Shown here one piece after another: positions 40,838 to 49,566 of a stretch of 64,000 nucleotides of DNA; the stretch's first letter is position 1; the number at the start of each line of letters is the position of its first letter. This DNA is from VFJZ01 sp046598415. Lineage in GTDB: Bacteria > Actinomycetota > Thermoleophilia > Gaiellales > F1-60-MAGs149. The notes under the pieces were generated by a model. That model saw only the letters and a list, made by a program, of their open reading frames with translations. It was not told the DNA's origin and searched no databases. The translations under genes were made by a program, and so were the position numbers. The DNA lies in assembly GCA_046598415.1 (NCBI GenBank), contig JBKJIG010000160.1, forward strand, positions 1 through 64,000. Direction: 5' to 3'.

Positions 40838-42280
40838 ATGTCCGTCAAGTCCGAGACCCGCAGCGAGTCCCGCGAGCGCTGGCTCGCGCTGTTCGTCCTC
40901 TGTGGCGGGACGCTGATGATCGTGCTCGACTCGACGATTGTGAACGTGGCCCTGCCGTCGGTGCGCGAGGACCTGGGGTTCTCCGAGGCGTCGCTGGCCT
41001 GGGTCGTCAACGCCTACCTGCTCACGTTCGGCGGCTTCCTGCTGCTCGGCGGCCGGCTCGGCGACCTCTACGGGCATCGCCGGCTGTTCCAGTCCGGCCT
41101 CGTGCTCTTCACCGTCGCCTCGCTCGGCTGCGGCCTCGCCCAGTCGCAGGAGATGCTGATCGCGGGCCGTGCCGTGCAGGGTCTCGGCGGCGCCGTCGTG
41201 TCGGCCGTCGGCCTCTCACTGATGATGACGATGTTCACCGAGCCGGAGGAGCGCGCCAAGGCGATGGGCGTCGCCGGCTTCGTCGCCTCGGGCGGCGGCA
41301 GCCTCGGCGTGCTGCTCGGCGGCGTGCTCACCGACACGCTCGACTGGCACTGGATCTTCCTCGTCAACATCCCGATCGGCGTCGCGGTGTTCGTGCTGTG
41401 CCGCATCCTCGTGCCCGACACGGAGAGACAGGAGGCCACGAGTCGCCTGGACGTCGCGGGTGCGGTGACGGTGACCTCGGCATTGATGCTCGCCGTCTAC
41501 GCGATCGTGAACGGCAACGAGACGGGCTGGCTGACTGCCCAGACGCTCGGCCTGCTGGCCACCGCCGGCGTGCTGCTCGGCGCCTTCGTGCTGATCGAGT
41601 CGCGCGTCGAGTCGCCGCTGGTGCCGCTGTCGCTGTTCAGGCGCCGCAACGTGGCGTGGGCCAACGTCGTCGGCGTGCTGTGGGCGGCCGGCATGTTCGC
41701 CTGGTTCTTCCTCTCGGCGCTCTATCTGCAGCTCGTGCTCGGCTACTCACCGCTGCAGGTCGGCCTCGCGTTCCTGCCGTCGAACCTGATCATGGGTGCG
41801 TTCTCGGTCGGCATCTCGGCCAGGCTCGTGATGAAGTTCGGCATCCGCCTGCCTCTCTCGGTCGGCCTCACGGTCGCCGCCTTCGGCCTGCTGCTGTTCG
41901 CGCGGGCACCGGTCGACGGCGACTTTCTGGTCGATGTGCTGCCGAGCATGCTGTTGCTGGGCATCGGCGCCGGCATGGCGTTCAACCCGGTGCTGCTGGC
42001 CGCCATGAGCGACGTCGAGCCGGCCGACGCCGGCCTCGCCTCGGGCGTGGTCAACACGTCGTTCATGATGGGCGGCGCGCTCGGCCTCGCCATCCTCGCG
42101 AGCCTGGCGGCAGCGCGCTCCGACAGCTTCCGCGCGAAGGGCGCGGAGGCGCTCGAGGCGCTCAACTCCGGCTACCACGCGGCGTTCCTGGTGGGCACGA
42201 TCTTCGCCCTGACGGCGGCCGCGATCGGTGGTCTGCTGCTGCGAGTCGATCCGCGGGCCGCCGCACCGCCGCCGCACTAG
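40838..42280 (+). CDS. DHA2-type MFS drug transporter (EmrB/QacA-like)
   Basis: 480 residues, 14 membrane helices. Signatures: LDSTIVNVALPSVREDLG at the first helix (motif D1), LGGRLGDLYGHRRLFQ (motif A), and VQGLGGAVVSAVGLSL. GGAGGTGAGG before ATG 40838 is an excellent ribosome site. DHA2 pumps export drugs, dyes or metabolites. No regulator is adjacent; the gene stands alone before a convergent kinase. Confidence 0.92.
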   Translation: MSVKSETRSESRERWLALFVLCGGTLMIVLDSTIVNVALPSVREDLGFSEASLAWVVNAYLLTFGGFLLLGGRLGDLYGHRRLFQSGLVLFTVASLGCGLAQSQEMLIAGRAVQGLGGAVVSAVGLSLMMTMFTEPEERAKAMGVAGFVASGGGSLGVLLGGVLTDTLDWHWIFLVNIPIGVAVFVLCRILVPDTERQEATSRLDVAGAVTVTSALMLAVYAIVNGNETGWLTAQTLGLLATAGVLLGAFVLIESRVESPLVPLSLFRRRNVAWANVVGVLWAAGMFAWFFLSALYLQLVLGYSPLQVGLAFLPSNLIMGAFSVGISARLVMKFGIRLPLSVGLTVAAFGLLLFARAPVDGDFLVDVLPSMLLLGIGAGMAFNPVLLAAMSDVEPADAGLASGVVNTSFMMGGALGLAILASLAAARSDSFRAKGAEALEALNSGYHAAFLVGTIFALTAAAIGGLLLRVDPRAAAPPPH

Positions 42281-42345
42281 GGGACGAGTCGACGGCTCGT
42301 CGAGAGGACTCACGCCTCCGTGTCGTTCCCGACCGGGTAGCCCCG

Positions 42346-43611
42346 TCAGCTCGGGGTGCCGGCCGGCAGAAGCACCGAGAACGTCGTCGTCGGCTCGTCG
42401 GAGACCAGTGTCAGCCGGCCGCCCTCGGCCTCGACCAGCGAGCGCGCGAGGGCGAGGCCGATGCCGTGGCCGTGCGTGCTCGACGAGCGGCGGGCGAAGA
42501 TCTGGGAGCTCTCGACGACGGTCAGCCCCTCGTCGCGGACGAGCAGCTCGGCACTACCGGCGGCGTCGCGGATCGCGATCGTGATCGTCCCCCGGCCGTG
42601 CGTGACCGCGTTGTCGATGAGCACGTCGAGGATCTGCCGCAGCGCGTGCGGCGAGACGCGGGCGGTCACGGGTGCGGGCTCGACCGCCACGACCACCCGG
42701 CGACCGGCGGCACGGGCGACGGTGAGCCAGGTCAGGGCCGCCGCCCGGACGATCGGCTCGAGCAGGATCGGGTTGCGGATGGCCGTCGTCTCGCGGGCCA
42801 GCGAGAGCATGGAGGCGATCGTCGCCTCGAGCCGGTCGACCTCGGCCAGGGCCGCCTCGACGTTGGCGCCGCCGGGCCGGTCGGCGCCGGCCTCCAGCGT
42901 GAGCCGGAGCGCGGTGAGCGGCGTCTTCAGCTGGTGGGTGACATCGGCGGTGAGCGCGCGCTCGCGGGCCAGCACGTTCTCCAGCCGCGAGGCGGCGGCC
43001 GCCAGCGCCAGCCCGGCGGTATCGAGCTCGGCGATCCCGGTCGGGGGCGGCGCGACGGCGAAGTCGCCGCCCTCCAGTCGCCGGGCGGCCTCCGCGAGCG
43101 CGTGGACGGGTGAGGCCAGGCGGCGCGCGAGGCCGATCGCGATGGCGCTCGCGATCGCGATGATCGCGAGCGCCAGGGCACCCATCAGCAGCCAGGCACG
43201 GTGGATGCGGGCGTCCCGCAGTCCGGCATCCTGCTCGGCCCGCACCACGCCGATCACCTTGTCGCCGGCCGCGACGGGCACCGCCACGGCCCGGTCGCCG
43301 ACCCCGTTCTCGCCCCGCAGCGCCGTCTGGACGACGGCGTCCGGGGGTTGCGGCCCGCGGCCCGAGGTGAGCTTGCCGGTGCCGTCGTAGAAGGCGAGCC
43401 GGATGCCTTCGCGCTGCAGCGGCGGCTCGGCCGGCGCTAGGTTCGCGTCTACCTCCGTCAGCTCCGGCGAGGCCGCGAGGGCCGCGCTCTCGAGGCGCAG
43501 GCGGAGGTCGTCCTTGTACGTCTCGCCCACCGTCCAGGCGAGCGGCAGCCCGAACGCCAGCAGGGTGACGACGACGCTGCCGACGATCGCGAGGACGAGA
43601 CGCAGCCTCAC
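42346..43611 (-). CDS. Sensor histidine kinase (pair 1)
   Basis: 421 residues from GTG 43611, overlapping the response regulator stop by three bases. Two membrane helices (LVLAIVGSVVVTLLAFGLPLAW and LLMGALALAIIAIASAIAIGL) enclose a periplasmic domain of about 130 residues. Then HAMP, the H box VTHQLKTPLTALRL with the phospho-His, and the ATPase boxes VLIDNAVTHG and HGHGIGLALAR. The G1 box is short (VRDEGLTVVESSQIF). Stimulus unknown. Confidence 0.9.
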   Translation of the reverse strand: MRLRLVLAIVGSVVVTLLAFGLPLAWTVGETYKDDLRLRLESAALAASPELTEVDANLAPAEPPLQREGIRLAFYDGTGKLTSGRGPQPPDAVVQTALRGENGVGDRAVAVPVAAGDKVIGVVRAEQDAGLRDARIHRAWLLMGALALAIIAIASAIAIGLARRLASPVHALAEAARRLEGGDFAVAPPPTGIAELDTAGLALAAAASRLENVLARERALTADVTHQLKTPLTALRLTLEAGADRPGGANVEAALAEVDRLEATIASMLSLARETTAIRNPILLEPIVRAAALTWLTVARAAGRRVVVAVEPAPVTARVSPHALRQILDVLIDNAVTHGRGTITIAIRDAAGSAELLVRDEGLTVVESSQIFARRSSSTHGHGIGLALARSLVEAEGGRLTLVSDEPTTTFSVLLPAGTPS

Positions 43612-44285
43612 GGCACGTCGAGGCGGTAGCCGACGCCGCGCAAGGTCGTGATCAGGTTGGGATCGCCCAGCTTCCGCCGCAGGGTCGAGACGTGCATGTC
43701 GAGCGTCTTCGAAGCGCCGCCCCAGTGGTCGCGCCAGAGCTCGGCCAGGAGTCGCTCACGCGTCAGCACCCGGCCGGCGCTCTGGGCGAGCAGCAGCAGC
43801 AGGTCGAACTCCCGTGGACGCAGCTCGAGCTCGGCGCCGCGACGGCGGGCGACGCGCGCGTCGACATCGATCTCGAGATCGCCGGTGGCGAGGACGCCGC
43901 GGACGTGCTCGCCGGTCTGCGTCCGGCGCAGGTGCGCGCCCATCCGCGCGAGCAGTTCGGCCAGCCGGAAGGGTTTCACGAGGTAGTCGTCGGCGCCGGC
44001 GTTGAGGCCGAGCACGACGTCCATCTCCGCGTCGCGCGCCGTCAGCATCACGATCAGCAGCCGCGGCGACACGCGCCGCAGGCGACGGCAGACCTCGACC
44101 CCGTCCATGTCCGGCAGGCCGAGATCGAGCAGCACGAGATCCGGCCGGTGGGAGTCCGCCGCGACGAGGGCGCCACCGCCGTCGATCGACCGGACGACCT
44201 CGTAGCCGCGCTCGGCGAGGACCGTCTCGAGCGCCTGTCCGATCGCCTCGTCGTCCTCGACGATCAGCACGCGAAGGGGTTTCAC
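43608..44285 (-). CDS. OmpR-family response regulator (pair 1)
   Basis: 225 residues from GTG 44285; longer in-frame starts exist but would run into the divergent promoter region. Receiver: VLIVEDDEAIG, phospho-Asp in LVLLDLGLPDMDG, Lys in DYLVKPF. DNA-binding winged helix: LRPREFDLLLLLA, ASKTLDMHVSTLRRKLGDPNLI. Translationally coupled to its kinase. Divergent from the COG4705 gene 100 bases away, which may be its target. Confidence 0.9.
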   Translation of the reverse strand: MKPLRVLIVEDDEAIGQALETVLAERGYEVVRSIDGGGALVAADSHRPDLVLLDLGLPDMDGVEVCRRLRRVSPRLLIVMLTARDAEMDVVLGLNAGADDYLVKPFRLAELLARMGAHLRRTQTGEHVRGVLATGDLEIDVDARVARRRGAELELRPREFDLLLLLAQSAGRVLTRERLLAELWRDHWGGASKTLDMHVSTLRRKLGDPNLITTLRGVGYRLDVP

Positions 44286-44366
44286 CAACTCATCGTACGC
44301 GCCCGAGTGCAGGGAGAACGCCGGCTTTGCCGGCCGTTTACCCGGCGTAGATACCCGATCGGGAGT

Positions 44367-44382
44367 CCCACCGTAGGGTGGG
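44367..44382 (+). promoter_or_regulatory. Hairpin over the ribosome site of the COG4705 gene
   Basis: CCCACC-GTAG-GGTGGG. The right arm is the G-rich stretch that would act as the ribosome site, three bases before ATG 44386. Folding would hide it and lower translation. Confidence 0.35.
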
Positions 44383-44385
44383 GCC

Positions 44386-45189
44386 ATGACGACTTCCGCC
44401 CTCGCCGCCCCGGCTCCCAGCCGCGGCCGCCAGATGCTCAACAAGGTCCCGGAGATCACCCTCTTCTTCTGGATCATCAAGATCCTCTGCACGACGATCG
44501 GCGAGACCGCCGCCGACTACCTGAACACGCACCTCGGCCTCGGGCTGACCGGCACCAGCCTCGTGATGGGAGCGCTGCTGGTCGTGGCGCTGGCCGTCCA
44601 GTTCCGGTACCGGCGCTACGTCCCGGTCGTCTACTGGGTCGCCGTGGTGCTGATCAGCGTCGTCGGCACGCTGATCACCGACAACCTGACGGACAACTTC
44701 GGCGTCAGCCTCGTCACGACGACGATCGTCTTCTCGATCGCGCTCGCGGTCATCTTCGTGGCCTGGTACCTGAGTGAGCGGACGCTCTCGATCCACACCA
44801 TCGTGACCGTCCGCCGGGAGGGCTTCTACTGGCTCGCCATCCTCTTCACGTTCGCGCTTGGGACGGCCGCCGGCGACCTCGTGGCCGAGCGATTCAGCGT
44901 CGGCTACTGGCAGTCGGCGGTCCTGTTCGCGGCGCTGATCGCCGGCGTCACGCTCGCGCACTACCGGCTCGGGCTCGGCGCCGTGACCGCGTTCTGGGCC
45001 GCCTACGTGCTGACGCGGCCGCTCGGCGCGTCGCTCGGCGACTACCTCTCCCAGCCGATCGCCGACAAGGGGCTCGGCATCGGGACGACCGGGACGAGCC
45101 TGATCTTCCTCACCACGATCCTGATCCTCGTCGCCTACCTGACGGCCAGCCGGCGGGACCGGCCGCGCGTCGAGACCGTCTCGGCATGA
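44386..45189 (+). CDS. COG4705-like membrane protein with fourfold internal repeat
   Basis: 267 residues, about eight membrane helices. A motif recurs four times: KVPEITLFFWIIKI-GETAADYL, VVYWVAVVLI-GTLITDNL, GFYWLAILFTF-GTAAGDLV and VTAFWAAYVL-GASLGDYL. Each has an aromatic-Trp start and a Gly-x-x-x-Asp end within the membrane. This is typical of the COG4705 family, for which a role in metal or stress handling has been proposed but not settled. Divergent from response regulator 1. Confidence 0.8.
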   Translation: MTTSALAAPAPSRGRQMLNKVPEITLFFWIIKILCTTIGETAADYLNTHLGLGLTGTSLVMGALLVVALAVQFRYRRYVPVVYWVAVVLISVVGTLITDNLTDNFGVSLVTTTIVFSIALAVIFVAWYLSERTLSIHTIVTVRREGFYWLAILFTFALGTAAGDLVAERFSVGYWQSAVLFAALIAGVTLAHYRLGLGAVTAFWAAYVLTRPLGASLGDYLSQPIADKGLGIGTTGTSLIFLTTILILVAYLTASRRDRPRVETVSA

Positions 45190-45332
45190 ACCCGGCGCGA
45201 CGGCGGGCGGTCCGGCGCCGTGCATGAGCGGCAGCGGGCTGGCCGTGCCGCTGGGTCTGACGGCCGGGATCGCCCGCTGCTGATCGGCATCGCCGCGGGC
45301 CCGCTCGGCCCGCGGCGAGGATACTTCTCGAC

Positions 45333-45992
45333 ATGTCCGCTCCGGCAGTCCTGGTCGTCGACGATGATCCGTCCATCCGTCGGATGCTCGCGCGGACGCT
45401 GGCCGGCGAGGGGTTCACTGTCGACGAGGTCGGTGACGGCGGGTCCGCGCTGGCGGCGATCGAGCGCCGCATGCCCGATGCGGTGGTGCTCGATCTGATG
45501 ATGCCGGGGCTCGACGGACTGGCGGTCTGCCGGCGCCTCCGGGCCGCCGGCCTGGATGTGCCGATCCTGCTGCTGACGGCCCGCGACGGCGTCGCCGAGC
45601 GCGTCGCCGGGCTCGATGCCGGAGCCGACGACTACGTGCCGAAGCCGGTCGCGCCGGAGGAGCTCGCGGCCCGGCTGCGGGCACTGCTGCGCCGCGGGCG
45701 ATCGCCGGCCCGCGTGCTCGCGTTCGGCGACGTGGCGCTCGACCTCGACCTCCGAGCGGGCACCCGGGCCGGCCGCGACCTCGCCCTGACAGCCCGCGAG
45801 GCGGACCTGCTCGAGCTGCTGCTCGTCCATCCGCGCGCGGTCGTCACGCGCGAGCAGGCGATCGCCATCGTGTGGGACGGCGCCGCGGTCTCCAGCGTCG
45901 TCGACCAGTACATCGGTTATCTGCGACGGAAGCTCGGGCCGCCGCCGCTCGTGAGGACGATCCGCGGCGTCGGCTTCGTCCTCGACCGATGA
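45333..45992 (+). CDS. OmpR-family response regulator (pair 2)
   Basis: 219 residues. Receiver domain with VLVVDDDPSIRRML, phospho-Asp in VVLDLMMPGLDG, and DYVPKPV for the Lys. C-terminal winged helix with LTAREADLLELLLV and VVDQYIGYLRRKLG. It looks like the MprA/TcrX branch. The stop overlaps the kinase ATG (ATGA). Confidence 0.92.
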   Translation: MSAPAVLVVDDDPSIRRMLARTLAGEGFTVDEVGDGGSALAAIERRMPDAVVLDLMMPGLDGLAVCRRLRAAGLDVPILLLTARDGVAERVAGLDAGADDYVPKPVAPEELAARLRALLRRGRSPARVLAFGDVALDLDLRAGTRAGRDLALTAREADLLELLLVHPRAVVTREQAIAIVWDGAAVSSVVDQYIGYLRRKLGPPPLVRTIRGVGFVLDR

Positions 45993-47317
45993 GGGGCCGC
46001 GGCCCGCGCTCGCTGCGAGCGCGCGTGGCGATCGCCGCGGCCGTCGCGATCGCCATCGCGACGCTGGTCCTGGGCGGCGGCGTGCTCGCTCTCGTCGGCA
46101 ACTCGCTGCGCCAGTCGGTCGACGCCGGCCTGCGGGCGCGCGCCACGGAGATCGCCGCCCTCGAAGCGACGACGCCGGCCCTGCTCGAGGCACCGGGCGC
46201 GCTCGACAGCGCCGTCGCCGGCCGAGCCCTGCTGGTGGAGGTGGTCGATGGCCAGGGCCGGCTGCAGCACCGGTCGCTGGCCCTCGGCGGACGGGTGCTC
46301 CCGGCCGACGACCTCGTGGCCCGCGCCATCGCCACCGGCCGTCCGGCCATCGCGAACCGGACTGCGGGTGGTCGCAGCCTCCGGATCGCCGTGACGCCGC
46401 TGGCCGCCGTCGGCGGCGGCTCGGGTGCGGTGGTCGTGGCCGCCGACGTCTCGGATGTCGATGACAACCTCGCCGACATTCGCCGCGTGACGCTCGTCGC
46501 GGCCCTGCTCGGGGTGCTGGCGGGCGTCGCCGCCGCATGGGTGCTGGCACGGCGGGCGATGCGGCCGCTCGTCCGCCTGACCGGAGCGGCGGAGGAGATC
46601 TCGCAGAGCGCCGCCGGCGACGAGCGCCTGCCGGCTCCGGGGACCGGCGACGAGGTGGCACGCCTGGCCGACACCCTGAACCGAATGCTGGCGTCGCTCG
46701 AGGCGGCGCGCGAGCGCGAGCAGCGGTTCGTTGCCGACGCCGCCCACGAGCTGCGGACGCCGATCACCGCGCTGCTCGGCAACGCGGCGTTCATCGCCCG
46801 CTACGGCGCCGACGAGGCGGCACTCGCGGACGTCGAGGCCGACGCGAACAGGCTGTCGCGGACGCTGGAGGACCTGATCGCGCTGGCGCGCGAGGACGGC
46901 GCCGGGCCGCCGGGCGGCGTCGTGTCGCTGGACGAGCTGGCACGGCGGGCGGCGCCCGACGAGGTCGCGGTGATCGCGCCGCGGCCAGTCCGGGTGCGCG
47001 GCGACGCGGCGGCTCTGGAGCGCGCGGTGCGGAACCTGATCGAGAACGCGATCGTGCATGGCCCCAACCGGGGCACGGTCACGGTCACCGTCGCAGAGGC
47101 CGACGGCCGGGCGCTGGTGACCGTGGCGGACGAGGGCGCGGGCCTCGTCGGCGAGGCGGCGGAGCGGGCATTCGACCGGTTCTGGCGGGGCGCCGAGACG
47201 GGCGGCCGCCCGGGCTCGGGCCTGGGCCTCGCGATCGTTCGCAGCACGGCGGACCGACACGGCGGCACGGTGCGCGCGCGAGGCGGTCGCTTCACGATCG
47301 ACCTCCCGGCGATCTGA
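45989..47317 (+). CDS. Sensor histidine kinase (pair 2)
   Basis: 442 residues from ATG 45989. Two membrane helices flank an external domain (VAIAAAVAIAIATLVLGGGVLALV; VTLVAALLGVLAGVAAAWVLA). HAMP, H box FVADAAHELRTPITALLGN, N box VRNLIENAIVHGPN, G1 VADEGAGLVGEA and G2 RPGSGLGLAIVR follow. Followed after 90 bases by the LolA-like gene, with a direct-repeat regulator site between. Confidence 0.92.
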   Translation: MRGRGPRSLRARVAIAAAVAIAIATLVLGGGVLALVGNSLRQSVDAGLRARATEIAALEATTPALLEAPGALDSAVAGRALLVEVVDGQGRLQHRSLALGGRVLPADDLVARAIATGRPAIANRTAGGRSLRIAVTPLAAVGGGSGAVVVAADVSDVDDNLADIRRVTLVAALLGVLAGVAAAWVLARRAMRPLVRLTGAAEEISQSAAGDERLPAPGTGDEVARLADTLNRMLASLEAAREREQRFVADAAHELRTPITALLGNAAFIARYGADEAALADVEADANRLSRTLEDLIALAREDGAGPPGGVVSLDELARRAAPDEVAVIAPRPVRVRGDAAALERAVRNLIENAIVHGPNRGTVTVTVAEADGRALVTVADEGAGLVGEAAERAFDRFWRGAETGGRPGSGLGLAIVRSTADRHGGTVRARGGRFTIDLPAI

Positions 47318-47321
47318 CGAT

Positions 47322-47339
47322 TCTCAAGATCCTCTCAAG
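47322..47339 (+). promoter_or_regulatory. OmpR-type direct repeat TCTCAAG-N4-TCTCAAG
   Basis: Two identical 7-mers with an 11-base period, right after the kinase stop and before the LolA-like gene. OmpR-family regulators bind such tandem sites. A -10-like TACAAC follows about ten bases later. Response regulator 2 is the natural candidate. Confidence 0.6.
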
Positions 47340-47407
47340 GTCGGGGGCTACAACCCGGGGGCGTGGCCATCGCGCCAGCCGCCCAGACCGACTCCCGGAG
47401 ACCCTTC

Positions 47408-48595
47408 ATGCGTTTCATCCGCAAGACATCGACCAGCCGTCTCGTCGCCCTCTCGACCGCCGTCGTCGCGGTCGGCGGTGCCGGCGCCGCGATCGCGGCC
47501 GGCGCGCTGACGGGCGATGGCACGAAACCGCCCGAACGGCCGCTCGCCGATGCGCTCGCCGCTGCGGTGTCCGCTCCGCCGGTGCCCGGCGTGACGGCGC
47601 GCGTGAAGTTCACCAACAGCCTGTTCGGATCCGGCATCGTCGGCGGCAACTCGCCCGTGCTGGCGGGCGGCAGCGGCCGCCTCTGGGTGACGAACGACGG
47701 CCGCTTCCGGCTCGAGCTGCAGTCGCGGTCGGGCGACGCGCAGGTCGTCGGCGACGGCACGTCGGTGACCGTCTCGCAGCCGTCGACGAGGACGGTCTAC
47801 CGGTTCGTTCTGCCTCCGAGAGAGGCCGCCGCCACCGGGGATGCGAAGGACGTGCCGCCGGGCGCGGCCGACATCCAGAAGCTGCTCGACCGGGTCGCGG
47901 GCGAGGCGCTCGTCTCAAGTGCCACTCCCACCTCGGTGGCCGGGCAGCCGGCCTACGACGTCCGCCTCGCGCCGGCCAGGAACGGCGGCCTGCTGGGCGC
48001 CATCGACCTCGCGTGGGACGTCGCCCGCGGCGTGCCGCTGCGGGTCGGGATCTACGCGCGCGGCGCCACGCAGCCGACGCTCGAGCTGGCCGTGACCGAC
48101 ATCTCGTACGGGGCGATCGCGGCGTCCGACCTCGCCGTCGCGCCGCCTGCCGGTGCGAAGGTGCAGACCGTCGACCTGGGCAGGGACGGCGTCGCCGGTA
48201 GCAAGTCCGGCGCCGACGCCGGCAGCCGGTCGCCGGCCCAGGTGCAGGCCGCCGTGGCGTTCCCGCTGCACGCACCCGACATGGTGGCCGGGCTCGCCCG
48301 TACGTCGCTCCGCCCTGTCGGGTCCGGCGCCGATGCCGGCGCGCTCGTGGTGTACGGCAAGGGCCTCGGCTCGATCGTCGTGCTCGAGCAGAAGGCCGCT
48401 GCCGGCGCGGCGGCGAAGGGCAGCGTCGGCGGTCTCGATCTGCCGACCGTGTCGATCGCCGGCGCCTCGGGGACCGAGCTCTCGACCGCGCTCGGCTCGG
48501 CCGTCCGCGTCACGAAGGGCGGCGTCGCCTACACGGTGCTCGGGTCGGTGCCGGCCGCCGGCATCGAGGCGGCGGCACGGGAGCTGGTCGCGTGA
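47408..48595 (+). CDS. Exported LolA/DUF2092-like protein
   Basis: 395 residues from ATG 47408 (GGAG upstream). An N-terminal signal or anchor segment (SRLVALSTAVVAVGGAGAAIAAGAL) is followed by a LolA-like beta fold: VTARVKFTNSLF, SGRLWVTNDGRFRLEL, DGTSVTVSQPSTRTVYRF and AGQPAYDVRLAP. The last third is a DUF4367-like part (VVYGKGLGSIVVLEQKA, GGVAYTVLGSVPA). Probably an envelope-located lipid or envelope-stress binding protein. Overlaps the ABC ATPase gene by four bases, so it is part of that export operon. Confidence 0.78.
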   Translation: MRFIRKTSTSRLVALSTAVVAVGGAGAAIAAGALTGDGTKPPERPLADALAAAVSAPPVPGVTARVKFTNSLFGSGIVGGNSPVLAGGSGRLWVTNDGRFRLELQSRSGDAQVVGDGTSVTVSQPSTRTVYRFVLPPREAAATGDAKDVPPGAADIQKLLDRVAGEALVSSATPTSVAGQPAYDVRLAPARNGGLLGAIDLAWDVARGVPLRVGIYARGATQPTLELAVTDISYGAIAASDLAVAPPAGAKVQTVDLGRDGVAGSKSGADAGSRSPAQVQAAVAFPLHAPDMVAGLARTSLRPVGSGADAGALVVYGKGLGSIVVLEQKAAAGAAAKGSVGGLDLPTVSIAGASGTELSTALGSAVRVTKGGVAYTVLGSVPAAGIEAAARELVA

Positions 48596-49566
48596 CGGCC
48601 GGCGCCCTGCCCGTCGAGGCGCGCGGGCTGACCAAGGTCTACGGCGAGCTGCGCGCGGTCGACGACGTCGATCTCTCCGTCCTGCCCGGTGACGTCTACG
48701 GCTTCCTCGGGCCGAACGGGGCGGGCAAGACGACTTCGCTGCGGATGCTGCTCGGCCTGATCCGGCCGACGGCCGGCAGCGCGCGCCTGTTCGGGCGCGA
48801 CCCGCTGGAGGAGGGTGCGGCCGCGCTCCGGGGCGTCGCCGGCTTCGTCGAGGCGCCGCGGTTCTACCCGTACCTGACCGGCCGGAAGAACCTCGAGCTG
48901 GTCGCCGCCTACGACGGTGACGGGGCGGCGGGCCGCATCGACGCCGCGCTCGACACGGTCGACCTGGCCGATCGGGCCGGCGACCGCGTCGGCGGCTACT
49001 CGCACGGCATGCGCCAGCGCCTCGGCATCGCCGGGGCGCTGCTCCGCGACCCGCAGCTGCTGCTGCTCGACGAGCCCGCCACCGGCCTCGACCCCGCCGG
49101 CATGCGCGACATGCGCCGACTCATCCGCCGGCTGGCGGACGACGGCATGACCGTGCTGCTGTCGAGCCACCTGATGGACGAGGTGCAGGAGCTCTGCAAC
49201 GCCGTCGGCATCGTCCAGCGCGGCCGGATGGTCTACCAGGGGCCGCTCGCCGACCTGCTGGCGACGGCCGCCGGGCGGTACCGCCTGACGACCGGCGACG
49301 ACGACCGGGCCGCTGCGGCGGCCGCCGGGCAACGCGGGATCCGCGACGTCGCCCGGCTGACCGACCACGTCGCCTTCGTGGCGACCGACCTGCAGGCGGT
49401 GGAGGAGCTGTCCCTGGCCCTCGCCACCGACGGGCTGCCGCTGCGCTCGCTCGTCCCGGTGGCGGCGACGCTCGAGGAGCTGTTCTTCGCGATCACCGAA
49501 GGCGACGGGCTGTCCGCCGAGACCGATCGCCCGCCGGCGCACGAGCCGATGCTGGAGGCGATCTGA
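48592..49566 (+). CDS. ABC transporter ATP-binding protein
   Basis: 324 residues from GTG 48592 (GTGA overlap). Walker A GPNGAGKTTS at about 41-50, signature motif GYSHGMRQRLGIAGAL, Walker B LLLLDEPATGLDP. The last 100 residues form the regulatory domain of CcmA-type drug/antibiotic exporters. Works with the permease that overlaps it. With the LolA-like protein and two-component pair 2 it forms one functional block. Confidence 0.92.
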   Translation: MTAGALPVEARGLTKVYGELRAVDDVDLSVLPGDVYGFLGPNGAGKTTSLRMLLGLIRPTAGSARLFGRDPLEEGAAALRGVAGFVEAPRFYPYLTGRKNLELVAAYDGDGAAGRIDAALDTVDLADRAGDRVGGYSHGMRQRLGIAGALLRDPQLLLLDEPATGLDPAGMRDMRRLIRRLADDGMTVLLSSHLMDEVQELCNAVGIVQRGRMVYQGPLADLLATAAGRYRLTTGDDDRAAAAAAGQRGIRDVARLTDHVAFVATDLQAVEELSLALATDGLPLRSLVPVAATLEELFFAITEGDGLSAETDRPPAHEPMLEAI

